Positions 1-8,845 are shown, counted from the stretch's first letter. The stretch is DNA of 23,655 nucleotides from Cymbomonas tetramitiformis (GCA_001247695.2 LGRX02035056.1:1-23655); one strand, 5' to 3'. The notes: a model not told the origin generated them from the sequence alone. A program made the numbers and translations.

Positions 1-191
1 TATTTGCATTTTATATCAATTTGATGGTTGAAATTACTTTGAGCAAACTCTGATTTCATCAATTATTCATGTATCAATCGATGTGATTGGCCAAACAAAT
101 ATGTTTCATTTTGAACCAAAGATGAAGCGAAATTGTTCATCTTTCAAATCTCAAGCTGATTTCATAGTAATATGTTGTCAATTGCAATTGG
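1..191. other. AT-rich flank left of E1
   Basis: This AT-rich sequence has no convincing gene; the only open frame is short and runs into the LTR. The last five bases, ATTGG at 187-191, are repeated directly after the right LTR and form the target-site duplication of the E1 retrotransposon. The flank on the other side (from 9247) is similarly AT-rich, as expected if E1 landed in one AT-rich stretch. Confidence 0.6.
187..191. repeat. Target-site duplication of E1, left copy
   Basis: ATTGG directly precedes the left LTR and matches ATTGG at 9242-9246 directly after the right LTR. Five bases is the normal duplication length for Ty1/copia integrases. It shows that 192-9241 is one intact insertion. 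Confidence 0.85.
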
Positions 192-525
192 TGCGAGAAG
201 ACCCAGTCAGTAAACAGACAGGTCAAACAGGAAGCACTGCAACGCTCAGGGTTTTGCACTCAGAATCTCTCTCAACATACAGAAGATATAATATATATAG
301 TTCTAGTATGCTGAGTGTGATGCGAAATGAGCTAGTGTGTGCTCTGTCTCATGTGACAACCGAACTCGATCAGAGGGGATGACAATCAGGTCAGTGAGGT
401 AGTCAGAGGTGTCGAGCCGTATCGGTGATGACAGCGGTCAGGTCGAGTCGGTGATGACAGCGGTCATGACGGGTCGGTGATGACAACTCTGATGACTGAG
501 CTCGGACTGAATGTCAACTCCAGCA
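192..525 (-). repeat. E1 3' LTR (left copy)
   Basis: This 334-bp LTR is matched by 8908-9241 with two substitutions. Its ends are TG...CA. It contains an AT run (ATATATATAG at 291-300) that reads as a TATA element on the minus strand. It also holds three 26-bp units beginning TCGGTGATGAC at 422, 448 and 474, which fall in U3 in the element's orientation. Confidence 0.93.
422..499 (-). repeat. Three 26-bp U3 repeats in the E1 LTR
   Basis: Three tandem 26-bp units (422-447, 448-473, 474-499) begin TCGGTGATGAC; the first two are nearly identical and the third is diverged. The same array is at 9138-9215 in the other LTR. Each carries GATGAC, and GGTCATGAC spans the second unit. Arrays like this upstream of a TATA box are usual enhancer architecture in LTRs; enhancer function here is inferred. 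Confidence 0.6.
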
Positions 526-549
526 CACCACCTCGAGTGAGGTGGTCAG
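526..549 (-). promoter_or_regulatory. E1 polypurine-tract region with perfect hairpin
   Basis: On the minus strand this segment immediately precedes the 3' LTR, where the plus-strand primer (PPT) must lie; it ends GAGGTGGTG directly before TGCTGG. It is also a perfect hairpin: ACCACCTC (527-534), loop GAGT, GAGGTGGT (539-546). A comparable hairpin sits at the same place in E2 (14906-14930). Confidence 0.55.
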
Positions 550-1226
550 ACCAATAACCAATCAAACCAAGATACATGCCACTAATCCAGTGCCAGAACC
601 AAAATCCAGAGAGATGATGGAAATGGTGGAACTGCAGTCACACCGTGTCAGGGCTGAAAACCCCGAAAAGCTGGTCCGTAGACCCAACGTCCTGACACGG
701 GCAGTAATCTGTCCCTGGTGCCACCCTGCTGTCGGGGGATAGTGATATGTCATGTCTCTGGAGGTCCACACACCGTGGCTGCAAGCTATCCGGGGTGCTT
801 CGTCAGGGGTAGGATAAGGAGTGCCGAAGCAGGTCCAGATCCGCCCGTCACCGGAAAGACTTACTGCAGAGGGAGAATGAAGAGAGAGATCATGACTGAC
901 AGCAGCGGTGGCTCTCACGGTCGGAACAGACACTGTAAGGATCCCGTGACTAATGCAGTGTAGCTAATACCATAGAGTGAGCTCGGAATATCAATGTCCA
1001 TATACACAAATCTATCAATGAGTGCCACATCATTTTCTATCTAATACAGTGATTCATTTTCTAAGGAAAACAGTAACTAACATAAAGTAACCAGCCATAA
1101 GTAACTTTGAATATAGGCCAGTACCTGCAAAGCACAGTTAGCTACACAAACAACCCAAAACAGGGAAAACAGGAAAACAAGGTACTCACAGTCAGATCAT
1201 GCTGCTGCTTTCTGAATACCAGTAAA
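550..1226 (-). other. E1 3' untranslated internal region
   Basis: About 680 bp lie between the RT-RNase H stop codon and the PPT/3' LTR. Open frames here on both strands are short and show no recognisable motifs, so no gene is called. In copia elements an extra ORF, if present, is often placed here; none is visible. Confidence 0.5.
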
Positions 1227-3665
1227 TCATTTCTGAATAACTGCAGCCTGAGCCTTACCCATGGCCATATATTGCTGGAACATCTGAATGAAGTAGGGCT
1301 GCATGTCCTTGACTGGAGGAACTGGTTTGGTGTAAGGGTCTGCCAGGTTCCGAGCTGATGGGACTCTGGCACACTGAATCCAGTTCAGTCTGACAAAGTC
1401 TCGGAGGACATGAAATCTGATAATCACATGCTTCACCTTCTCGGAGAGGAGGTGATGCTCGACAATAGATCTGCATGCATCATTATCCAGCAGCAGGGGA
1501 ATAGGTAACTCCAGGCGGGGCTGAGCTGAAGCTGTACTGATATATTCTCTGTTCCGGTTGTTCTGGAATCTGAGGGGAGTGATTTCATCTGTACTGAGTT
1601 CATCAGGAATTGTAGGAGAGTTTGGGCGGACTGAAGTCAGGCCGTCTGCTGGCTTGTTTTGTTTCTCAAGCAGACGCCTGAGCACTGAGGTAGTCTGAAG
1701 GGAAGGCATGTCAAAGTGAATATCTGTGGTTGCTCTGTCAAGGTACCGAATAGCATGGTCAAGATCGGAATCAAGGGGCTGCTGGGAATCAATACGGTGA
1801 GTAATAGAACCAAATATCTCAGTGAGCATGAACATCAGTGATACCAACCGTTGAGCTGCCGTACTGGCTGCAACATACTCTGACCCTGTGGAGGAGACCT
1901 CAGTGATGGTCTGCCTCCCTGAATGCCACTGCAGTATCATACCAGCCAGAAATATCACGGAGCCAGAATAGGACCGGGCATCATTCTCTAAGTCCCTAGC
2001 CAGGTCAGCATCTGAATAACAGAACATGGTGATGACCTTGACCGGAGTCTCGGGGTAATAGAATGCCAGAGAGTAGTGAGCTGTGCTGTCCATATACTGC
2101 GCAATTCTGATCAGAGCCTTCATAGACTCTTCAGAAGGGCATGATACAAACTGAGCCAGGTAGATTACAGGATAGTAGCAGTCAGGTCGTGAGCCACGGG
2201 CTAGCCATAGCAGTGAGCCGAGGATGGATCTGTAACTGGGGACAAGGGACAGGTCGGGAACTGCTGGTTTCTTGATGATGAGCTTCGGGTCCATAGGTGT
2301 TCTGTAGGAATGAGCTGTGATGTTGTTGTTGGCCATCAAGTCCTTGATCTGTCTGGACTGGCAAAGGTAGATACCAATCTGATCCTGCCTGACCCGCATC
2401 TGGAGAACCGAGGTGACCTCTCCGAGATGCTTAGCCAGAAACCTGGCTCTGAATGCTGCCCAGAAGGCATCCTCAAGCTCTGTACTGGCGACGAGTATGA
2501 AGTCATCCACATAGACTACACACATGGCCTTAACCAAATCAGTGTAGATGAAATATATGCAGTCATCATGAGAGGACTGCCTGAATGTCACCTCGCCGAA
2601 CAGAAAGCTGAGCATGAATATCTTAACCAGTCTCTGCCAGGAAGCACCGGCCACCTTAAGGCCATATAGTGCATAGTGCAGTAAAGCACCACCGAACCCC
2701 TGATAGGTGTAACCACCCGGAAATGATACCCATACCGGGACATCCAGCTTAGCATTCATAAAGGCCTGGGAGACATCGAAGTGACTCATCTTCAGACTGA
2801 AGATGCTGCCGAAGATGAAGGCCAGTCTGAAGGCATAAAGCTGAGGTGTGGTACAGGTGGTCTCCCACGGAAGGTAGCCGTATGTCTGCTTACCATTGGC
2901 ACACAGTCTGGTTTTGAAGATCTGCCGTGTGCCAGATGGTGCTGAGGGGTCTGGTTTGAAGGGTCTGGAGAACACAAAGAGAGTGGTCAGGCCTTTGGTA
3001 CCCGAGGGAAGGTGTCCCGGGACCATTTTATTGTCGGCGGCCAGACCAGCCACTTCGGCATCCATAGCCTCCTGCCACTGAACTGCTTCTGGGGTGGAAA
3101 GTGCCTGCTTGACACCGTGGACTGGCTTGAGCTGGGGTGCAGAAATATTGAACATGTGCACCACCAACTCTCTGGGTCCTGATCTGATGAAGCTGTCAGC
3201 TGAGGTGTACTGCTGTGGAATGTACTCGGGGCGGACATCTCTGCTGGGATCATCGGAGAAGGGAAGGAAGGCGGCGGCATGGGTGGACGGAAAGCTGACG
3301 AGGGTAGCAGGAAGGTCCATATGCCAACCATAGGTAGACTCTGGAGTAGGCTCAAATATTACACCATAAGGTGTGTTGCTGCCTCTGTCGGTGGAGATGA
3401 TGATAGCGCCATATGATGGATGTCTGCGGCTCTCTCGGGCTCTGACAGCTGTCCAGATCGGATAGTGCTCATTGACCGAGACGGTCTTCCTATAGTGTGC
3501 GACATACACCAGCAGGTGTCTGTAGTGTGTACCGTCGGGTGTGGACTTGACCGGATCATACGGGACAGGATGCCAGTGACATTCTCCGCATAAGGATTGT
3601 CCGTATGGACAGTGGGAGAAGAGGTCTGGTGGATAATGCCATGCTGCTGGTAAGCTGCCCGGCAT
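1227..3665 (-). CDS. E1 reverse transcriptase-RNase H (copia type)
   Basis: This is the polymerase half of the copia Pol polyprotein; it copies the genomic RNA to DNA in the particle. In the 812-aa frame, residues 1-150 cover the integrase C-terminal region. RVT_2 follows, with KTRLCANG (about 251), the catalytic FDVSQAF (D297), ALYGLK (about 332) and YVDDFIL (D387/D388). RNase H begins at CYSDAD (D552), with SEYVAA (E596) and LLLDNDA (D727), followed by KHVIIRFH and ADPYTK. The spacing E596-D727 (131 residues) is much longer than usual in copia RNase H, pointing to an insertion of about 90 aa. The frame is -1 relative to the upstream PR-IN ORF, with 307 nt overlap. The nominal ATG at 3665 is probably not the true start, because it falls within integrase; a frameshift fusion is more likely. 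Confidence 0.92.
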   Translation of the reverse strand: MPGSLPAAWHYPPDLFSHCPYGQSLCGECHWHPVPYDPVKSTPDGTHYRHLLVYVAHYRKTVSVNEHYPIWTAVRARESRRHPSYGAIIISTDRGSNTPYGVIFEPTPESTYGWHMDLPATLVSFPSTHAAAFLPFSDDPSRDVRPEYIPQQYTSADSFIRSGPRELVVHMFNISAPQLKPVHGVKQALSTPEAVQWQEAMDAEVAGLAADNKMVPGHLPSGTKGLTTLFVFSRPFKPDPSAPSGTRQIFKTRLCANGKQTYGYLPWETTCTTPQLYAFRLAFIFGSIFSLKMSHFDVSQAFMNAKLDVPVWVSFPGGYTYQGFGGALLHYALYGLKVAGASWQRLVKIFMLSFLFGEVTFRQSSHDDCIYFIYTDLVKAMCVVYVDDFILVASTELEDAFWAAFRARFLAKHLGEVTSVLQMRVRQDQIGIYLCQSRQIKDLMANNNITAHSYRTPMDPKLIIKKPAVPDLSLVPSYRSILGSLLWLARGSRPDCYYPVIYLAQFVSCPSEESMKALIRIAQYMDSTAHYSLAFYYPETPVKVITMFCYSDADLARDLENDARSYSGSVIFLAGMILQWHSGRQTITEVSSTGSEYVAASTAAQRLVSLMFMLTEIFGSITHRIDSQQPLDSDLDHAIRYLDRATTDIHFDMPSLQTTSVLRRLLEKQNKPADGLTSVRPNSPTIPDELSTDEITPLRFQNNRNREYISTASAQPRLELPIPLLLDNDACRSIVEHHLLSEKVKHVIIRFHVLRDFVRLNWIQCARVPSARNLADPYTKPVPPVKDMQPYFIQMFQQYMAMGKAQAAVIQK

Positions 3666-5266
3666 TTGGCATCTGCCATCTCAGGTGCACAATCAGTCCT
3701 CAGCACCATCTCAGTGTCTGAGACTGTAGAGGTGGACAGGAATAGCTCATCAATGCCGTAGGAGAGGGATCTGGTATAGGCAATGAATCTCAGGAGACAC
3801 ACATAGTAGTCTGCCTTAGAGGCAACGGTGAACACAAATAGGTATCTGGTGGAGATGTCAATGAAGTGGATACGGTATCTGTGCCCATTGTAGCCACTGG
3901 GTGAGATGGGGCCTGTCATGTCTGAGGCCCATTTCCGGGCTGGCTGTTGCTGACTGGTACGGAGGCGGTCTCTGCTCGGGGCTGGTTTTTGTTTGAGGCC
4001 CGTCGTAGCACAGACTGCACACCACTGAGAGCAGGTGGTAAGTGAAGCAAGAGCTGCTCTGGAACACTGTGGTCTGCCCAAGTCTACCCCTGGCATGTCA
4101 TAGAGACGGAGGATACGGGTCATCGAAGCATGCCCGAGAGCATCATGCAGCTCAAGAGGAGGACTGACCCTGATCGGGGTGTGGCGGTCTCGGTAGAGGA
4201 TGCAGATGGGAAAGGGTGTGCCATCGATGAAGACCCGACCAGGTCCACCGTCAGAACCAGCTGGGGTGAGAGGGTGTGTGGAGGTGTAGGTGTGTCGCTC
4301 AAGGTAGCTGAATAACCCCGTAGTACCAGTAGGCCAGATATGTAATACCTCCATAGTACAGGTCTTATGCCAGATCCTGTGGGATGGCATATAGGGAACT
4401 ATCCAGAAATATACAGTATTATGAGGGTCCAGAGGAAAGTCAACATTGCCTTTAGTGAAAAGGCGGTCCAGAATAGATATAGTGAATGGCGGATTAGCAT
4501 AGAAGTAATAACCAGTCAACTGGACGGAGAATATACTGTTCTGACTGTGATAGTGCTGCAGAGCAGGGTGATTATTGCCCTCTCCGACTGGGAGAGAGTC
4601 GCCGAACATAGAGACATCAAAGGCTGGTTCCCCCAGCTTGGCCGTAGCCGTAGGAGACCCATGTGTAGTAGCCCAGGCACTGTACTGACTGTTGGACCAC
4701 ATCCAGTCGGATGGGTCCCCTGATCTGTGCCTCTTCTTATTGCCTTGAAAGGCCTGAAAGCTGACATCTGCTGACTCTGGCTCTGCCCAAAGATAGTCTG
4801 TGCCATCATCAATGATAGAGTATATCCGGCCAGAGTCAAGATGGGTATATGTCATACTGATGAAGTCAGGTGATGAGAAACCCTCCCGGAGCATAACTCG
4901 GGTTGACAGGAGGGTTTTGGCGCCGTGTTTGAAATGGCAGCCAGGAATGCTATACTCATCAATGTCACCAGTCAGTATGTCTCTGCCGATCAGTCTCAGT
5001 GTGCCAGTGCCATCAGTCCGTGAAGCGGGTCCAGTCATGACTGTACTGAAGGATATGGTCCTGCTGGTATCAAGGTCAGTGATCCTGTGTCTGGACCCGG
5101 TGATATTGCCGGTTGCACCGGAGTCACAGACAATGCCATCAGTGTCAGAACCGGTGATAGAGTACAGATGTATCATGGGGTCCTGGGAGAAGATGACTGA
5201 AGGGGGTGCACAGAATAGTCCAAACCAGGTACACATCTCCAGAGCTGTGTCGCCTACATACTGCAT
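3359..5266 (-). CDS. E1 aspartic protease-integrase (copia type)
   Basis: This ORF carries the processing protease and the integrase. The protease active site is CDSGATGN (D48). An HHCC zinc-binding domain follows at H374, H379, C416, C419. The integrase core has D449 (SDMTGP), D525 (RTDCAPEM) and E561 (NPYAEN), so the second and third acids show the classical 35-residue spacing. About 325 residues separate the protease motif and the HHCC, clearly longer than usual. The ATG lies inside the end of the upstream ORF: ATGCAGTATGTAG contains this start and the upstream TAG, a 13-nt overlap that would suit termination-reinitiation. The frame stays open about 23 codons upstream of the ATG (to a stop at 5336-5338), so a -1 shift within that stretch is also possible. 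Beyond about residue 570 the frame loses similarity and the continuation moves to the RT ORF frame. Confidence 0.9.
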   Translation of the reverse strand: MQYVGDTALEMCTWFGLFCAPPSVIFSQDPMIHLYSITGSDTDGIVCDSGATGNITGSRHRITDLDTSRTISFSTVMTGPASRTDGTGTLRLIGRDILTGDIDEYSIPGCHFKHGAKTLLSTRVMLREGFSSPDFISMTYTHLDSGRIYSIIDDGTDYLWAEPESADVSFQAFQGNKKRHRSGDPSDWMWSNSQYSAWATTHGSPTATAKLGEPAFDVSMFGDSLPVGEGNNHPALQHYHSQNSIFSVQLTGYYFYANPPFTISILDRLFTKGNVDFPLDPHNTVYFWIVPYMPSHRIWHKTCTMEVLHIWPTGTTGLFSYLERHTYTSTHPLTPAGSDGGPGRVFIDGTPFPICILYRDRHTPIRVSPPLELHDALGHASMTRILRLYDMPGVDLGRPQCSRAALASLTTCSQWCAVCATTGLKQKPAPSRDRLRTSQQQPARKWASDMTGPISPSGYNGHRYRIHFIDISTRYLFVFTVASKADYYVCLLRFIAYTRSLSYGIDELFLSTSTVSDTEMVLRTDCAPEMADAKCRAAYQQHGIIHQTSSPTVHTDNPYAENVTGILSRMIRSSPHPTVHTTDTCWCMSHTIGRPSRSMSTIRSGQLSEPERAADIHHMALSSSPPTEAATHLMV

Positions 5267-7134
5267 GGCGCCGTAGAGCGGGTCTGAGTCACAGGGCTGC
5301 AGACAGCGGAGATCGGTGACAGGTGGTGACCAGCCTCAAAGTGAGCCTCGACGAGGAACTCCTCATAGACACTCTGGTAGAGACATGTCAGGACTATGCC
5401 AAGGAAGGCTGTCAGGAGCAGAGCTGATACTGCTCTGTACCTCTGGCGCCGCTTCTCAAGCGCCTGAAGGAGACAGATCTGGGCTGAGCTGTCTGGTGGG
5501 GAACCGTCGGAGCCACGAGGAGAACCATAGTGGCGGTGCTGACCAGAGTCATACTGCCAATACCAGTCGGAACCAGAGGAATACCCAGAACCATCACCAG
5601 AGGAATACCCAGAACCATCACCAGAGGAATACCCAGAACCATCACCAGAGGAACACTGCCGGGTGGCAGACCAATCAGGAGTGATACCAGTGCCACCATC
5701 AGGTAAGCCACCATCGGATAAACCACCATCCCCAGACCAAACTGACTGGACTGACTGGACTGATTGACTGTACTGACTGACTGCAGTACTGCTTTTCCCA
5801 CCTCCCATCTCCCCCCCCGGTTGACACAATGTCAATCCGTACCACACTCCCTGAACAGGTGCTGCGGCTGAGAGGGCCTCCGCCGAAGCACTTGCCAGGA
5901 AGCAAGTGAACAAGGCAAAGGACATGAATGCACACCGGAAGATAGAGACACCACCTCTACCGACACGCCGTGGCGGTGGAGGTGGTGCCTGTGTGTCAGA
6001 CATGTGCGTGTCACTAGTCAGGTCAAGCGACTCATGGACCGGAGCGGGGACAGGAGGACACTGCTGAAGGAAAGAGGGGAAGAGACTCCCTTCTGTAGGG
6101 CGACCTCCAAGATTGATTGAGGTAAAGTTTGGGGCCGTGTCAGTGCCCCCAGTGTGCACCCGGTGCTCACTGGCTGGTGGGGACACTGACACGGCAGAGC
6201 CTGCATCAGACAGCAACAAGTCAGGAGGGCCAGGTGGCGGGGGCGTCACCAGAGGGGCTACACCCCTAGCTCCTAGTGAACTCTTTGATGGCAAAAGGTT
6301 ACCGTGGCAAACGGTAGGGGACCTGTAGTCCTCCTCCCACACCCGCTCCCAGTGAACCTGCTCCAGGGATTTCCCTGGAGCAGACAGGGGGGAAGCAGGC
6401 GGGGGCACCGCACTGCTCCGTGACCCCTCCCTCAACAAAGATGCACTGTGAGTGTGGTGTGGGGAAGAGTGCTCGGTGGGTGCCGGTGCCGTGTACATGT
6501 CACTGTCCTCACCGTCACCCTGCACCACCGTCATTCCTGCAAACAGAGAGCAAGTCTCTGTGAGTGCAGGGACGGTGTGCGTGTGGTGGACGGGCGAGGA
6601 CAGTGACTCACACTGTGCTGCAAACAGTCCAGCAGACACCACCGACGAGTCTGCTCGGTCCTGCGGAGCATGATCCACAAGAGCTGACCCGTGCGGTGTC
6701 TGCTGTGTCCGGCCGGAGTGGTACTCTCTGCAACAGGCGAGCACCACCGCAGCCGTGGACTGTGGTGAGTGCTGTGACACCTCGAGAGGTGCATCATGCT
6801 GTGCAGAGGACAGGTGCAGAAGCAGGGATGTCAGGCAGCAAGTAGGGGGGAGTGGGAAAGGGGTCACAAGCCTTCTGTTCTGTGCCGGTCCGGAACATCC
6901 CGAAGTGCACTCTTCCGAGTGACAGCGAGACCTTCTCGGACTGTGCACAGAACTTTTGGAATTTGGTTTCCGCATGTTGTTGTAGGCGGTCCCACTCCTG
7001 TTGTTGAGCCTCGGAGAGGCCGTCCCAGTCCCCATCGTCGTCAGACTCATCGGAGTCCCCGTGCTCCTGACTGGCGGAGTGAGAACTTTCCTCACTCTCA
7101 CTGTCAGAGCACGAGTCCTCCTGGTACCCGACAA
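5254..7134 (-). CDS. E1 Pro/Ser-rich membrane ORF between Gag and protease
   Basis: This 626-aa frame has no domain I recognise. Residues 1-115 overlap the Gag 3' end in another frame and look like a shadow, so the real protein probably begins near the Gag stop (6794). From there come a His/Ser/Pro-rich region (about 120-390), a hydrophobic segment at about 397-420 ending in small residues like a signal anchor, a Gly/Ser/Asp-rich stretch with three SSGDGSGY units (about 495-518), and a second hydrophobic segment at about 569-588 preceded by the basic EKRRQRYR. An ectodomain of about 150 residues between two membrane passes, or signal peptide plus anchor, is inferred. It is +1 relative to Gag; the Gag stop context GCA-TGA-T resembles antizyme-type +1 shift sites. 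Canonical copia elements have no such ORF here. E2 carries a comparable membrane segment at the end of its Gag ORF. Confidence 0.72.
   Translation of the reverse strand: MSGTRRTRALTVRVRKVLTPPVRSTGTPMSLTTMGTGTASPRLNNRSGTAYNNMRKPNSKSSVHSPRRSRCHSEECTSGCSGPAQNRRLVTPFPLPPTCCLTSLLLHLSSAQHDAPLEVSQHSPQSTAAVVLACCREYHSGRTQQTPHGSALVDHAPQDRADSSVVSAGLFAAQCESLSSPVHHTHTVPALTETCSLFAGMTVVQGDGEDSDMYTAPAPTEHSSPHHTHSASLLREGSRSSAVPPPASPLSAPGKSLEQVHWERVWEEDYRSPTVCHGNLLPSKSSLGARGVAPLVTPPPPGPPDLLLSDAGSAVSVSPPASEHRVHTGGTDTAPNFTSINLGGRPTEGSLFPSFLQQCPPVPAPVHESLDLTSDTHMSDTQAPPPPPRRVGRGGVSIFRCAFMSFALFTCFLASASAEALSAAAPVQGVWYGLTLCQPGGEMGGGKSSTAVSQYSQSVQSVQSVWSGDGGLSDGGLPDGGTGITPDWSATRQCSSGDGSGYSSGDGSGYSSGDGSGYSSGSDWYWQYDSGQHRHYGSPRGSDGSPPDSSAQICLLQALEKRRQRYRAVSALLLTAFLGIVLTCLYQSVYEEFLVEAHFEAGHHLSPISAVCSPVTQTRSTAPCSM
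5575..5654 (-). repeat. 24-bp coding tandem repeat
   Basis: Three complete 24-bp units (5575-5598, 5599-5622, 5623-5646) and a partial fourth encode the SSGDGSGY repeats of the membrane ORF. The units are essentially identical in DNA, so they arose by recent slippage or unequal exchange and could vary between copies of the element. Confidence 0.85.
6788..6799 (-). promoter_or_regulatory. Candidate +1 frameshift site at Gag stop
   Basis: On the minus strand the Gag frame ends ...ACA GCA TGA TGC. Skipping one base at the stop gives GAT GCA CCT, which is the frame of the downstream membrane ORF. Known +1 recoding at UGA (antizyme: UCC-UGA-U, yeast GCG-UGA-C) has the same layout. ATGATG also overlaps the stop, so reinitiation is an alternative, although that ATG opens a third frame of only 88 codons. 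Confidence 0.35.
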
Positions 7135-8485
7135 CTGCTGGGGTGCCGTGCAACAGACAAAAGGACTCTAGTGCCTGTTCAGACTCCTCGTAGGCAGTCT
7201 GAAACTGGGCGGCTAGGATCTCCGTCCGAGCATGCTCCGCAAGCAGCTTCGGGTCTAGGTGGAAAGCATGAGCCGACATCAGCTTCGGGCAGTCGGCAGC
7301 CCTGTGCCCCTTTGACCCACAGGTCCAGCATTCCCCTCGGAACTGCTGGGTCTGCCGATCAAAGACGACACGGGACTTGCCCTTGCCCTTGCCTTTGCCG
7401 GATTTCTGCTTGCCCTTACCGCCCGTCTTACCACCCTTACGGGGAAAGACTCCTGCACGGTAACCAGAGCCAATTCCTTTAAAAGGGTTAGTGCGACGAG
7501 GCGGAATGTACTGACGGGAAGAGGTGCGGTCAGAGACTCCCCTGCGGCCATGTGCACCACGGCTTCCGCCGTGATGCGAACCTGCATCATTGTAGAAAGC
7601 AGCTGTTAGTGGAGACTTGAGTTTCGTCCCCGCGTTCCTGTGCACTGCCCGTGTCTCACGGAAGCAGGTCAGCAAGGAAAGCGAGGAGTCAGCGTCGAGC
7701 TTCTCCTCTGTGTAGGCATCATGCACCGCCTTATAAAAGACGGGACAGATCCTACGGAGAAACAATGCAATCCGTGCCTTCTCGGAGATGGTCACGGTGC
7801 ACCCAGGACCCAAGTCAGACTCAACGGTGTCCAGAGAAGTCTGGAACACGTCGATGTAGTCCGCTGGGTCCTGGCCAGCCCTCAAGTCAACTCTGTCACC
7901 AGCGAATAGGAAGTCCGCAGCGCTGAACTCCTCGTGATCGGGCACAACGTGCCTCACGAGATGAACAAGCGCGATCTTCCCATCCCCTGGGAAGAGTCTG
8001 TCAGCCTTACGCAGGACACGCAAGGCGTCTCCTGCGCAAAGCGACTGGAGCAATTCCAACAGCAGGAGGTTCGCCTTCTGCGGAACCTCCAAACCGTGGT
8101 TTTGCAAATCGAACATCAACGCCATCTTAGGGTGAACGAGTCTGAGCCTGGAATCGAGTTGCTCAACCAGGATGTCCAAAAGCAAACGAGAATTCTTCTC
8201 GCTGCTAGTGAATTTCCAAGTCTTCGCAGACTCTCCAGGCTCGACGCATTTCCCTTTGATGACGCTGAGTAATGCATCAAACTCCGCGGGTTTGCGCAAT
8301 AACTCCCATGCGAGGTTGTTGCACACTGACAAATCTGACGTGTCCGGAGCATCCGCTGGCGTCGGTGTGCCATTTAGAGCACCGAATTTAAGCTGCCGTT
8401 TTCTAGCCCCTGGGGGGTGCGTCAGCAAGCGTCTCGGCAGAACTGGCGGTGTGGCGTACGGAGTAGAAGACATCTCGATAATCAA
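6794..8485 (-). CDS. E1 Gag with CCHC zinc knuckle
   Basis: This is the structural particle protein of E1, 563 aa. Residues about 50-285 are helix-rich and capsid-like, including the motif PVFYKAV (about 248-254) that recurs in E2. A strongly basic Gly/Lys stretch (about 349-372) precedes a canonical zinc knuckle CX2CX4HX4C (C386, C389, H394, C399), the nucleic-acid-binding element. The C-terminal third is acidic (Ser/Asp/Glu run about 455-490). The first ATG (8485) follows a 422-bp leader; a second Met lies at codon 5, and I keep the first. The stop TGA at 6796-6794 lies in GCA-TGA-T, and the downstream membrane ORF is open in the +1 frame across it. Confidence 0.9.
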   Translation of the reverse strand: MIIEMSSTPYATPPVLPRRLLTHPPGARKRQLKFGALNGTPTPADAPDTSDLSVCNNLAWELLRKPAEFDALLSVIKGKCVEPGESAKTWKFTSSEKNSRLLLDILVEQLDSRLRLVHPKMALMFDLQNHGLEVPQKANLLLLELLQSLCAGDALRVLRKADRLFPGDGKIALVHLVRHVVPDHEEFSAADFLFAGDRVDLRAGQDPADYIDVFQTSLDTVESDLGPGCTVTISEKARIALFLRRICPVFYKAVHDAYTEEKLDADSSLSLLTCFRETRAVHRNAGTKLKSPLTAAFYNDAGSHHGGSRGAHGRRGVSDRTSSRQYIPPRRTNPFKGIGSGYRAGVFPRKGGKTGGKGKQKSGKGKGKGKSRVVFDRQTQQFRGECWTCGSKGHRAADCPKLMSAHAFHLDPKLLAEHARTEILAAQFQTAYEESEQALESFCLLHGTPAVVGYQEDSCSDSESEESSHSASQEHGDSDESDDDGDWDGLSEAQQQEWDRLQQHAETKFQKFCAQSEKVSLSLGRVHFGMFRTGTEQKACDPFPTPPYLLPDIPASAPVLCTA

Positions 8486-8845
8486 AAGAAAGAACTATAA
8501 GCAAAGGCAACACTAGCAATCCCTAACAGGATAATACGCAAGCAAGCAATCAAATTTCACAACAGGAGCACCAAGAGGGTGCCAAAAAGGGAAGGGAGAA
8601 GAAAGCCTGTGATGCAAGAACAACACAGTTAGCAGTCAGTGGCGATGGCGTGGAGGAGCTCGTCGTTCAGTCCCGCGATTTTGAAAAGTACTCGCGCGAG
8701 ATTGTCAGGGTCCCTACGGTTGATCAGGCCGTCCCAGGATTTTCCTAACTAATTTAAACGCTGAAACGGAACGTACGATTCCACTCACTCACCACTACTT
8801 GCCTACTTTACTTCATGATCCCTAGATGGCGCGCCCCTTGGCGCT

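Noticed and set aside
6796..7482. 228-codon plus-strand open frame opposite E1 Gag
   Set aside because: It lies antisense to the well-supported Gag and ORF2 frames, has no motif, and its composition mirrors the opposite strand.
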